A DNA stretch of 64,000 nucleotides from Zhongshania aquatica (GTDB lineage Bacteria > Pseudomonadota > Gammaproteobacteria > Pseudomonadales > Spongiibacteraceae): the NCBI RefSeq assembly GCF_027257955.1, contig NZ_JANZNQ010000002.1, positions 124,001 to 188,000 on the forward strand. The letters run 5' to 3'. Both the position numbers and the translations under genes were made by a program. Of the stretch, positions 35,972 to 44,341 are shown piece after piece. Numbering within the stretch: position 1 is the first letter of the stretch; the number at the start of each line of letters is the position of its first letter. The notes beneath the pieces are model-generated. The model worked only from the letters and a program-made list of their open reading frames with translations, made no database searches and was not told the origin of the DNA.

Positions 35972-36583
35972 TTAATCAAATAGCTCTATATCGCTGCTTA
36001 CTGGCTTGTCGTGTAGTTTACGCTCGTAAACTTCTTCTTCATGAATAACCATATTCGCGTGCAGGGACCTAAGTCTCTTAACAAGAACACGCCCAGTCGT
36101 TGGGAAGTAATTTATTTTTCTAGAGAACTCAAGCCCGACATCTTCGGCAACGATTGCTATTCGCTCTAATTCAAGAAAGCTGCGAACAAAAGAAATATTC
36201 TTACCGCCTACATCACTAAGCCCCCTCATCATCCTGCCGCCACCGAAGATTTTAACCTCCAAGTTTTCCCTCCGTCCGCCGACCTTAAGTATGTCGTTGA
36301 TGAGATGTTCCATCGCATAAGCCCCATACCGCGCGGCCATACCATCCATTTTGGTATCCCCCTCTGGCAGCATAAAGTGATTCATCCCACCTAACTTAAG
36401 CACCCGCTCTCGAATGCACGCGGAGATACATGAGCCAAGTACCGTGGTAATCATTTCATCTTCACGATCAGAGACATAGTATTGCCCAGGCAATACTCGG
36501 GCCGCATAGACCGCATGCGCACCATCCCAGTGTTTCTGTATTTCGGGATACTTCGCATTCACTTGTGTCTGAGTATGCGGCAC
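35972..36583 (-). CDS. cheD: Chemoreceptor glutamine deamidase CheD
   Basis: A 203-residue CheD protein. The catalytic Cys is in TTVLGSCISACIRE, the His in LGGMNHFMLP, and the substrate-site segment is KIFGGGRMM, with GGKNISFVRSFLE downstream. CheD deamidates receptor glutamines; in Bacillus it also binds CheC and stimulates it, which is notable because a CheC/CheX-like protein is encoded 1.5 kb downstream. The start is GTG 36583 behind AAGGAAA. It lies 12 bp after the CheZ-like gene. Confidence 0.93.
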   Translation of the reverse strand: MPHTQTQVNAKYPEIQKHWDGAHAVYAARVLPGQYYVSDREDEMITTVLGSCISACIRERVLKLGGMNHFMLPEGDTKMDGMAARYGAYAMEHLINDILKVGGRRENLEVKIFGGGRMMRGLSDVGGKNISFVRSFLELERIAIVAEDVGLEFSRKINYFPTTGRVLVKRLRSLHANMVIHEEEVYERKLHDKPVSSDIELFD

Positions 36584-36595
36584 TAATTTATTTCC

Positions 36596-37033
36596 TTAGA
36601 ATAGCTCAGATGTAGAGCACGACGTATCGTCATCAAAACCAAGATGAACGTTTAGCTCTTGGGAAGAGGAGTATAAATCTGCAATTTTTGCAGATAACTT
36701 CACGCTCAACTCATTATTCAGCTCTGTAGGAATTTCATTCTCAATGAGCTCAAGTGCGCTTTGAACGTGGGTTAATTTCTGCGAGAGAAGATCAAAGCAT
36801 TGCATATGCACAACGATTTCATTCAATGCATGCTCCATTTTTTCGGCAGATGACGCATCAATAAGGCCAGCTTTAGTTAGGTAGACCAGTTGGTCATCAA
36901 GTTTGACGAAATAAGACATCATTCCGCTTATATCCACGGCAGCTTCAGCAACCGCAGCCTCAACTTGCTTCGAAATAACACCTAGCAGCGGTTTTTCTAA
37001 CTGTCCATTATTCTTAATTTTAACCACGCCCAT
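36596..37033 (-). CDS. Helical protein with a CheZ-like D-x3-Q motif
   Basis: A 145-residue, mostly alpha-helical protein counted from ATG 37033, which has GGGGGAAG seven bases upstream; a frame extension to 37057 overlaps the preceding gene. Residues 77-85 read MQCFDLLSQ, placing Asp81 and Gln85 in the D-x3-Q spacing of the CheZ catalytic helix (QDLTGQ in E. coli), within a predicted long amphipathic helix. Length is shorter than classical CheZ (~214) but like remote CheZ homologues. CheZ normally ends in a CheY-binding peptide; here the C terminus is DDDTSCSTSELF. Its place between STAS and cheD supports a chemosensory role. The function is inferred. Confidence 0.55.
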   Translation of the reverse strand: MGVVKIKNNGQLEKPLLGVISKQVEAAVAEAAVDISGMMSYFVKLDDQLVYLTKAGLIDASSAEKMEHALNEIVVHMQCFDLLSQKLTHVQSALELIENEIPTELNNELSVKLSAKIADLYSSSQELNVHLGFDDDTSCSTSELF

Positions 37034-37043
37034 AGTCTTCCCC

Positions 37044-37469
37044 CTAAAGGGACTCAACCAATGAGTCTAATTTTAAATACTTCGTATAATCTAAATGCTT
37101 TGCTAGGTCGCAAAAATACAACGAAGGCTGATACCAATCTACATCACGCCCATTACGCTCTGAATGTTGGACAAAGGATGACAATAACTGCAGAACGGCC
37201 GTGTCGGAATCTGAAACAGCGGACGCATCCAGTATAATGCGACTACCTGCACTGGCGTCTAATTCGGCAAGATCTTGGTACAAGGCCATTACTGTATCAA
37301 TCGTAGATGCCTCCGAAAGTTTTAAACTGATACTGTCGGCTTGAGCATCTGAGCCACCACTATCGTCTTGGCTACCATCGAGCAGATAGACAAACTCATC
37401 CGCTTTCGGACTCACATTCGCCGAGGTCGGTTCATCAAGTAAAATCACAAATTCACTGGAGTCAGCCAT
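37044..37469 (-). CDS. STAS-domain protein of the chemosensory cluster
   Basis: A 141-residue protein. The C-terminal ~90 residues fit a STAS domain: SRIILDASAVSDSDTAVLQLLSSFV is the strand-loop-helix that in anti-sigma antagonists carries the regulatory residue. The first ~45 residues are acidic and Asp/Ser-rich with a repeated FV[IY]LLD element (residues 7-12 and 26-31), perhaps a tether. AAAGGGG precedes ATG 37469. Small STAS genes between cheW and cheD-type genes occur in several chemosensory loci, with unclear roles. Confidence 0.75.
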   Translation of the reverse strand: MADSSEFVILLDEPTSANVSPKADEFVYLLDGSQDDSGGSDAQADSISLKLSEASTIDTVMALYQDLAELDASAGSRIILDASAVSDSDTAVLQLLSSFVQHSERNGRDVDWYQPSLYFCDLAKHLDYTKYLKLDSLVESL

Positions 37470-37505
37470 ATATCCCCTTTAAATACGTTTCAGGATGCAA
37501 TACGA

Positions 37506-38012
37506 TCACGCAGCTGCGACGGCGGCGACTTCTTTAATCGTCAGTAGTTTGTCTATATCGAGTAAAATTAGCATTTTATCGTCCACAGTGGACAAACCTT
37601 TGATGAAGTCTGCACGTACCGAACCACCAAAGTCTGGCATTGCCTGCACCGTTTGTTCGTCCACGCGATAGACCTCTGACACAGCATCTACGACCATGCC
37701 AATGGTACGTCCCTTGTCAGTGCTTTCAACCCGAACAACGATAATGACGGTTGTCGGTCCAAATTCGATCGAGTCCATATCAAAGCGTTTTCGCAAATCT
37801 ATAATAGGCACAATCGCGCCACGTAAATTCATTACACCCAAGACATAGCGCGGTGAACTTGGAATCGGCGTGACGGTGTCCCAACCTTGGATGCCCTGCA
37901 CCCTTAAAATTTCAACGCCGTATTCTTCACCATTGAGCATAAACGTAAGATACTGATTTGTATCTGCGTGCAACATGTCTGAAGGCGACAACTGTAGGGC
38001 CTCATTGCTCAT
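37506..38012 (-). CDS. cheW: Coupling protein CheW
   Basis: A 168-residue CheW. It has the two-lobed SH3-like fold segments YLTFMLNGEEYGVEILRVQGIQG, YVLGVMNLRGAIVPIIDLRKRF and GMVVDAVSEVYRVDEQTVQAMP. It connects the receptor tip to the CheA P5 domain. It follows cheA by 21 bp and precedes the STAS gene by 36 bp, in one operon. Confidence 0.95.
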   Translation of the reverse strand: MSNEALQLSPSDMLHADTNQYLTFMLNGEEYGVEILRVQGIQGWDTVTPIPSSPRYVLGVMNLRGAIVPIIDLRKRFDMDSIEFGPTTVIIVVRVESTDKGRTIGMVVDAVSEVYRVDEQTVQAMPDFGGSVRADFIKGLSTVDDKMLILLDIDKLLTIKEVAAVAAA

Positions 38013-38033
38013 TTGATTTATCCTCTCTATTCA

Positions 38034-40082
38034 TCAAGCCGCACTTGACTGCGGTGTCTTTTCCAACTGGCGCATATCCATACTATGTACTAACCCAGGT
38101 ACGTCGATTATCAAGGCGACATTCCCATCACCAAGAATGGTTGCTCCCGCAAGTCCCTTAACTGGCAAGTAATTTTCCTCAAGACTTTTTATAACGACCT
38201 GTTGTTGCTCCAACAACTCATCGACGAACAAGCCCATTTTCTTACCGTCACTTTCAACCACAACTAGAAGCTCGCCTTTTTTCTCCTCTGACTCACTAAA
38301 CAGTGACTCAGACGCCATATCAAATGCTTCACGAAGACGAATCACCGGAATATAGTCTTCACGTAAGCGATAGACATTACCCGTGCCAACGACCTTACTA
38401 ATTTGTCCTTTTGATACAAGCACGGTCTCAACTATAGATAGCAACGAGAAGATATAGACTTGATCGCCAACGCGAACCAACTGTCCATCGAGTATCGCCA
38501 ACGTAAGCGGAAGGCGAATTTTTAACGTCGAACCTTTGCCCAGTGTTGACTGGAGATCAACTCTACCCCCCAAATCCATGATATTTCGGCGCACCACATC
38601 CATACCTACACCGCGACCGGAAAGATCACTAACCTTATCTGCGGTAGAGAATCCTGGTTGAAATATAAGATTATTAATTTGATCATCTGAGAGCACTTCA
38701 CCAGGTGCGACAATACCTCGCTCTATCGCTTTTTCCAGTATCTTCTTCTGATTAAGACCAGCGCCATCATCGCTAACCTTGATAACTATATTTCCACCTT
38801 CGTGATACGCGCTTAGATGCAATATTCCCGTTTCCGGCTTCCCAGCCGCAATACGGTCGGCGGGCATTTCTATACCGTGATCCAACGAATTTCTAACCAA
38901 ATGCACAAGCGGATCACTCATTTTCTCAAGAACAGTTTTATCTAGTTCTGTGTTCTCACCCGACAATTGCAACTCGACTTTTTTGCCGAGCTTAGTACTC
39001 ATGTCACGCACCAACCGTTTAAACCGGCTAAAGCTTGCCCCTATAGGCAACATACGAATTTGCATCGCGCTTTCTTGCAACTCTCGCGTATGCCTCTCAA
39101 GAACAAGCAGTCCGTCGCGTAAACCCTGTGTATCATTACCTCCGGTGTCACGATCACCAAAGCGCGCAAGCATCGATTGAGTAATGACTAGCTCACCGAC
39201 TAGATTTAAAAGCATATCTATTTTATCAATACTAACTCTAATAGATCCGCTATCTTTAGGTGCTGACTGGGTTGCAAGCTGCTTCGGCGCAGCTACCTTA
39301 GTTTCCGATACGCTGGCGGATTCAGAAATAGGCACCACAATGTGCTCCGCCATAACTTCCAGCGCCTCGATTCTAACTTCGCTTTGATTACTGACCCACT
39401 CGAATACTTCTAGGATTGCATCTTTTTCTACCTCACCTCGCAACTCTATATCCCAACAGGTATAACACGACTCGGGATCCATGCTTTCGAAGTCAGCGTC
39501 TTTAGACAAGGTCGAAATGACTGATATTTCACCCATTGACGCCAATTCACGCAGAAGACGCTTGGGCTCATTCCCGGTCTTGAAAATATTACCGTCGGGC
39601 GCGTAGTGAATCTTCCACGCCTTCAATGCCCCAGATGAAGATTGCGTCACTTTCTTTACGTCAACGGGCGCTTTAACGGCCGCAGTTTCGTTATTGAGAA
39701 GCGCATCTATTCTGCGCTGCACCGAATCTATATTCGCCTTATCAGCCTCACTTTGTTGCTGGGCTGCATTGAGCATATCTCGAATACAATCGACAGAAGC
39801 CAACAAAACTTCAATGACTTCTTCCGTCGCATCTCGCTGGCTAGAGCGCATCTGGTCTAGAATAGTTTCCACACCATGGGTAAAACCAGAAATGTCTAAA
39901 AAGCCAAATGTCGCAGCACCTCCTTTCATGGAGTGCGCGGCCCGGAATATATTGTTAATGGTTTCAATATCGGTGGTTTCTGGGGTCAGATTTAATAGAC
40001 CCGACTCCATCACATCAACACCTTCCGCGCTTTCCTCAAAGAAAATTGCGTGAATTTCTGCCATGTCTAGATCAAGCGACAT
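38034..40082 (-). CDS. cheA: Chemotaxis histidine kinase CheA
   Basis: A 682-residue CheA with the domains in normal order: P1 Hpt (phospho-His50 in FRAAHSMKGGAATFG), a region resembling a second regulatory or P2 segment (about 150-250), P3 dimerisation (SIRVSIDKIDMLLNLVGELVI), P4 kinase (HLVRNSLDHGIEMPADR, DDGAGLNQKKI, SGRGVGMDVV) and P5 CheW-like (LVRVGDQVYIFSL to the end). GGGGAG precedes ATG 40082. The cheY-like gene ends 1 bp before it, so the two are coupled. Confidence 0.96.
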   Translation of the reverse strand: MSLDLDMAEIHAIFFEESAEGVDVMESGLLNLTPETTDIETINNIFRAAHSMKGGAATFGFLDISGFTHGVETILDQMRSSQRDATEEVIEVLLASVDCIRDMLNAAQQQSEADKANIDSVQRRIDALLNNETAAVKAPVDVKKVTQSSSGALKAWKIHYAPDGNIFKTGNEPKRLLRELASMGEISVISTLSKDADFESMDPESCYTCWDIELRGEVEKDAILEVFEWVSNQSEVRIEALEVMAEHIVVPISESASVSETKVAAPKQLATQSAPKDSGSIRVSIDKIDMLLNLVGELVITQSMLARFGDRDTGGNDTQGLRDGLLVLERHTRELQESAMQIRMLPIGASFSRFKRLVRDMSTKLGKKVELQLSGENTELDKTVLEKMSDPLVHLVRNSLDHGIEMPADRIAAGKPETGILHLSAYHEGGNIVIKVSDDGAGLNQKKILEKAIERGIVAPGEVLSDDQINNLIFQPGFSTADKVSDLSGRGVGMDVVRRNIMDLGGRVDLQSTLGKGSTLKIRLPLTLAILDGQLVRVGDQVYIFSLLSIVETVLVSKGQISKVVGTGNVYRLREDYIPVIRLREAFDMASESLFSESEEKKGELLVVVESDGKKMGLFVDELLEQQQVVIKSLEENYLPVKGLAGATILGDGNVALIIDVPGLVHSMDMRQLEKTPQSSAA

Positions 40083-40083
40083 A

Positions 40084-40458
40084 TCACTCCCCTTTTGGCT
40101 CTAACACACGATCAAGGATCCGCAACAGTGCCTCAGCGTCGAATGGCTTGACTATCCATCCCGTCGCACCAGCCTCTTTGCCGCGCATTTTCATGTCAGA
40201 AGCTGACTCGGTGGTCAACATTAGAATCGGTGTAAATCGATAGGAAGGCAAACGCCTTAACTCTGAGGTTAGAGTAATGCCATCCATATTTGGCATATGG
40301 ACATCAGTAAGAACAACGTCTACCCCATTCTCTTTCGCAAAAGACAAAGCATCCGTACCATCTTCTACAGAATGGACTTCATGCCCTGCTTTACGCAAAG
40401 TCATAGACACCAATTGGCGCATGGAAGGTGAATCATCAACGGCTAGTATGCTGGCCAT
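40084..40458 (-). CDS. Single-domain response regulator (CheY-like)
   Basis: A 124-residue receiver with AVDDSPSMRQLV, phospho-acceptor Asp52 in LTDVHMPNMDGI, switch Thr in LMLTTES and Lys in WIVKPFD. It is distinct from the cheY at 34.5 kb and closer to the PilG/CheY type found immediately before cheA in non-flagellar clusters. It heads the cheA operon. Whether it is the output regulator or a phosphate sink cannot be told. Confidence 0.9.
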   Translation of the reverse strand: MASILAVDDSPSMRQLVSMTLRKAGHEVHSVEDGTDALSFAKENGVDVVLTDVHMPNMDGITLTSELRRLPSYRFTPILMLTTESASDMKMRGKEAGATGWIVKPFDAEALLRILDRVLEPKGE

Positions 40459-40610
40459 AACTTAGTCTCGCCCTCTTATTCTTTTGGGGTTAAAATGCAA
40501 TCGCCAAGATCAAACGAATTCAGAAATGATCGAGTGCTGGAAAAGATTATGATTGCAGTAGACTAATTCGGAGGGAGACTAGATATTCGTAATTGTACTG
40601 ACCGAAATAT

Positions 40611-41393
40611 CTAACCTTTTAACAATGCTGCAAAACTCGCAAAGACGGTCATCAAAAATAAAAACCATTTCAAACCTTTAGTGCTTGCCTTAATTGCGAT
40701 TCTGACGCCTATTTTTGCACCGATAACTGTACCTACAGCTAATATCAAACCCGGCACCCAGGCAACCAAACCCTGCCAGATAAATACTGCTAGGGCGGCG
40801 ACAGTTAACGCCGCCGTACACACCATTTTGATAGCATTCGTTTTAACGAGATCGTAGCGCAAACTACCAGCAAGTGCGGCAATTAATATGAACCCTACTC
40901 CCGCCTGAACGAAACCACCGTAGATGCCCGCCAAGAACAATGTCAGTCGCGCATGCGGCGCCTCATCCATAGACATTGCTTTTGTTCCCAAAGGCGGCGC
41001 AACAACACTCGGACGTATTAAAATTATTAACGCCATCGACGTCATCGCAATCAGCAATGCCGGTTTCAGCCACTCAGATGGTGCAAATGCCGCCACAACT
41101 GCGCCAACCAGTGACCCAAGCAGGGTGGGCTTTAAAATTCCAAAAAGGTCATGACGCGCCAACTGTCCATTGCGATCAAAATCCTTCGCCGCTGTCACCG
41201 ATTGCATCAATACGCCTAGACGATTAGTAGCATTGGCAACATCAGCAGGCAATCCCATAATCATTAACGCCGGAAGTGTAAGGTTTGAGCCACCACCCGC
41301 TAATGTATTAATTACCCCTGCAACAATGCCGACAACGACCAGTGTTATCGCAAACAAAGGGCTTAGCTGGAATAGCGCTCCTGAATCAACCAT
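40611..41393 (-). CDS. TauE/SafE-family sulfite exporter-like permease
   Basis: A 260-residue integral membrane protein with about eight helices. The family segments GIVAGVINTLAGGGSNLTLPALMIMGLPADVANATNRLG and IYGGFVQAGVGFILIAAL mark it as TauE/SafE (DUF81). Members export sulfite, sulfoacetate or related anions; the substrate here is unknown. It precedes the cheY-like gene on the same strand by 152 bp, with no evident functional link. Confidence 0.88.
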   Translation of the reverse strand: MVDSGALFQLSPLFAITLVVVGIVAGVINTLAGGGSNLTLPALMIMGLPADVANATNRLGVLMQSVTAAKDFDRNGQLARHDLFGILKPTLLGSLVGAVVAAFAPSEWLKPALLIAMTSMALIILIRPSVVAPPLGTKAMSMDEAPHARLTLFLAGIYGGFVQAGVGFILIAALAGSLRYDLVKTNAIKMVCTAALTVAALAVFIWQGLVAWVPGLILAVGTVIGAKIGVRIAIKASTKGLKWFLFLMTVFASFAALLKG

Positions 41394-41601
41394 TTACACC
41401 CCACAAATACATACAGACCTGTTTAAGCCAAATACGCTCATCAAGCGCAACAACACAGCACAACCGGTTTCTATTATAAGCAGTATTGACCGATGTATAG
41501 GTATAACTTCGAATCGAATATAGGCACCCGCCAACTATACTATTACTCACGATCTAACGTACTTGAATTTAACGTACACAGAAAAAATAAAGGAGAGCAC
41601 T

Positions 41602-41760
41602 ATGACTAGCTCTAAAGCCGTTACAATTGGTATCCCGGTCGCCGCCAACATCGTATTGCTCGGTCTGTCGGGAGCGGCCGCACAAATGAGTATTGGCGTA
41701 TTGCCCGCAGCAGCCCTATTAATTGCACTAATACTTAGCGCTACCGCATTGAGCGCCTAA
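41602..41760 (+). CDS. Small membrane protein, 52 residues
   Basis: A short hydrophobic protein with two likely membrane helices (GIPVAANIVLLGLSGAAAQM and IGVLPAAALLIALILSATAL). GGAGAG at seven bases before ATG 41602 makes that the start rather than a frame extension to 41563. I do not recognise a family and the function is unknown. It stands alone between the divergent TauE/SafE gene and the Hpt gene. Confidence 0.55.
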   Translation: MTSSKAVTIGIPVAANIVLLGLSGAAAQMSIGVLPAAALLIALILSATALSA

Positions 41761-41990
41761 ACGATAACTTCAGCCCATCTTAATGTCGACAATCACAGCG
41801 ACACAATAAGTAGGCATTGGCCATGCATCAAGCTGCTCAATACACAGAGGTTACAAAGAAGACTATTTCCGATTTGAGGTCTGATTAGTTTCCATAATGT
41901 ATAAACCGTGTATTATTGTGCGGCAGCTAACAGCCCTCGCCTACCAAACAATCTCTTTGCGAACGACGGCACAAGAAAGACAGGGGTGAA

Positions 41991-42341
41991 ATGATACTTG
42001 ACCATGACCGAGTACAGGATTTAACTCGGAACAATACCAAGCTGATAGCATCTATATCACAACTGTTTCTAGCAGAACTTCCTGATATGATCAGAAGCGT
42101 CGAGAAAGCCTACGAACAAAGTGACCGTAAAAGTCTATCTATCGCCATACATAGACTAAAAAGTGCGGTCGGTAATTTTGCGGTTAAAAGTTTCTATGAG
42201 CAATTCTCAAGACTAGAATTACTCGCACTCGGCAACAACGCACCCGTTATGCCGCTTAGCGACTGGCTGAATGAGTGGGACACCACTAAAGCACAGCTCA
42301 ATACAATGGTGATTGAATTAAAAGACATGGCAGGAATATAA
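41991..42341 (+). CDS. Histidine phosphotransfer (Hpt) protein
   Basis: A 116-residue single Hpt domain. The phospho-His is His54 in AIHRLKSAVGNFA, with the usual helix before it (LFLAELPDMIRSVEKAY). It would relay phosphate between a hybrid kinase and a response regulator. It lies 7 bp before a receiver-GGDEF gene and the two are surely co-transcribed. The kinase feeding it is not next to it; kinases in this window include CheA and the membrane PAS kinase, but neither is hybrid. Confidence 0.85.
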   Translation: MILDHDRVQDLTRNNTKLIASISQLFLAELPDMIRSVEKAYEQSDRKSLSIAIHRLKSAVGNFAVKSFYEQFSRLELLALGNNAPVMPLSDWLNEWDTTKAQLNTMVIELKDMAGI

Positions 42342-42348
42342 ACGCTAT

Positions 42349-43239
42349 ATGGATGTGTTAATCGTCGACGATGACGCGATCACTCGTTTCGCGCTATGCG
42401 CCGCGCTGGAGCAGTGGGGCTTTATTCCTGTCGTAGCTGAAAATGCAGACCAAGCTCTACAAAAACTCGCCACTGACACTACCCCTCATTTGCTCGTAAT
42501 AGATTGGTCCATGCCAGGCATGAGCGGTCCAGACTTATGTAAAACAATACGCAAGCGCGAAGATGGCCAATTTTTCTACATTCTTATGCTTACCGGCAAA
42601 GAGGGTAATGAAGCCATTATCGAGGCGATGGAAGCTGGCGCCGACGACTTTCTGAGCAAGCCCTTTGATCACCGCGTGCTTAAAGTGCGTATTGCCGCTG
42701 GCAGTCGCATAGTTCGGCTAGAACAAACATTGAACCAGCTCGCCTCGCGAGACGCTCTCACTCAATGCTGGAATCGACGCATGATCGACGAGCTTTTCGC
42801 CAATAGCATTGCCGAATCGACTCGCAAACGCTCAAACTTTTCAATCATGGTCTTAGATATAGACCATTTTAAGATAGTCAACGACACCTTTGGACACGCG
42901 GCAGGAGATGTCGCACTGAAACATGTTGTAAACCTATTAAATACAAATCTGCGTGAATATGATCAAGTTGGGCGTTACGGTGGCGAAGAGTTTGTCATTC
43001 TGCTACCTGCAACCGATAGAAATGAGGCATGGGGCGTCGCCGAGCGCATTCGCTCGGCCATCCAGTTCCAACCAACCATTGTCAGTGAAGATGTACACAT
43101 TGATTTAACGGTAAGTATCGGGATCGCACAATTTGACCGCAGCCGTGACGCAAATCAAAGCGCCTTTTTTGAACGCGCCGACAAAGCGCTGTACACCGCA
43201 AAACAATCGGGTAGAAATCGTATAATCTGCTCCGAATGA
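42349..43239 (+). CDS. Response regulator with diguanylate cyclase (GGDEF) output
   Basis: A 296-residue protein: receiver domain (LIVDDDAITR, phospho-acceptor Asp52 in LVIDWSMPGMSG, Lys in FLSKPFD), a short helical linker and a GGDEF domain with the intact active site RYGGEEFVILLP. The inhibitory site RxxD (REYD) lies five residues before GGEEF, so product inhibition is likely retained. It resembles WspR/PleD-type regulators that make cyclic di-GMP when phosphorylated. It is paired with the preceding Hpt gene. Its role near the chemosensory cluster could be a biofilm/motility output, which is inference. Confidence 0.92.
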   Translation: MDVLIVDDDAITRFALCAALEQWGFIPVVAENADQALQKLATDTTPHLLVIDWSMPGMSGPDLCKTIRKREDGQFFYILMLTGKEGNEAIIEAMEAGADDFLSKPFDHRVLKVRIAAGSRIVRLEQTLNQLASRDALTQCWNRRMIDELFANSIAESTRKRSNFSIMVLDIDHFKIVNDTFGHAAGDVALKHVVNLLNTNLREYDQVGRYGGEEFVILLPATDRNEAWGVAERIRSAIQFQPTIVSEDVHIDLTVSIGIAQFDRSRDANQSAFFERADKALYTAKQSGRNRIICSE

Positions 43240-43319
43240 TTAAAACATCAATGTCGACGAATAATCCGTATTGAGCCGACTGCGTATAATAATAAAAACC
43301 TAAACGGAAGCCATTATAA

Positions 43320-44066
43320 GTGGATACTGTTACTCCTCCCCCGCTACTGCATTCAATAAATGAAGTTTGGCGTGCCAGCTTGGAAGCCAGTCAACTCGCC
43401 TGCAACATTAGCGCTTTGCAAAACACGCCACGGGGCGACGGGCATTCCGTTATTACCCTTCCAGGATATGCTGGCGCAGACGGTTGCATGGCACCACTAA
43501 GGTATTTCCTAAGAAGTCGTGGCTACCGTTCTCATCGCTGGCGACTCGGCAGAAATATACCCCCGAGGAGAATTACAAGCTTAGAAGAGATGAATGAGTT
43601 TCAGGCCAGCATCCTATTGCGCTTAATCGACCGCATTAAACAAATCAAAGATAAAAGCGGTCGGAAGGTAAGCTTGGTTGGCTGGAGCCTTGGCGGTAAC
43701 TATGCCAACTTACTTGCCCAAACCCATCCAGACCTTATTAGACAGGTTATCACCTTAGGAACACCCTACGGCGATCCAAAGGGCACCGCAGCGTGGAATA
43801 TCTTAAAACGCCTTAATCGAGGCACCACCACAGACGAATCACAAGACACGGATGCATGGTCACAGGCGAGTAATGGCGAACGCATAGTCCCAACAACTGC
43901 TATTTACAGCCCAGTAGATGGTATTGTCTCTCCTCAAATTGCAAAGCTGAAGGCTGAAAATACAACTAATATTGCCGTTACCTCTAGCCATATTGGCTTT
44001 GCAGTTAACCATCAGGCATTTCGAATTATCGCTGAAGTATTAGCAAGCCACCCACGGGAGCGATAA
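43320..44066 (+). CDS. Alpha/beta hydrolase
   Basis: A 248-residue hydrolase of the alpha/beta fold with ITLPGYAGADGCMAPL (oxyanion strand), the nucleophile elbow GWSLGG, the likely acid in YSPVDGIVSP and the catalytic His in SSHIGFAVNH. No signal peptide. The organisation resembles lipase-like proteins of marine gammaproteobacteria; the substrate is unknown. It starts at GTG 43320. No clear operon partner. Confidence 0.8.
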   Translation: MDTVTPPPLLHSINEVWRASLEASQLACNISALQNTPRGDGHSVITLPGYAGADGCMAPLRYFLRSRGYRSHRWRLGRNIPPRRITSLEEMNEFQASILLRLIDRIKQIKDKSGRKVSLVGWSLGGNYANLLAQTHPDLIRQVITLGTPYGDPKGTAAWNILKRLNRGTTTDESQDTDAWSQASNGERIVPTTAIYSPVDGIVSPQIAKLKAENTTNIAVTSSHIGFAVNHQAFRIIAEVLASHPRER

Positions 44067-44341
44067 AGTAATAAAATTACAAGCATTTATGCATAAACCG
44101 ACTAATATCAATAAAAACAGGTGCTATGCAGGAGTTCATAGATACCACTTCACGCAAAGTAATACATTAACAATAATTAACTGAGCCGCACGATGACATT
44201 CTGCCTATAGAACAAGCAAGCATCAAATAAGACGGTCGAAACTACTTCAAGCGGATTATGCCTACGCTGTATTTTAATGGTTACTATGTTTTAACTAATG
44301 CATGGCATTAAAACAATAACAATTTGATCGGGAGCGCTTAA

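Noticed and set aside
39694-40053. A 119-codon plus-strand frame antisense to cheA
   Set aside because: Mirror of the CheA Hpt region, with no independent support.
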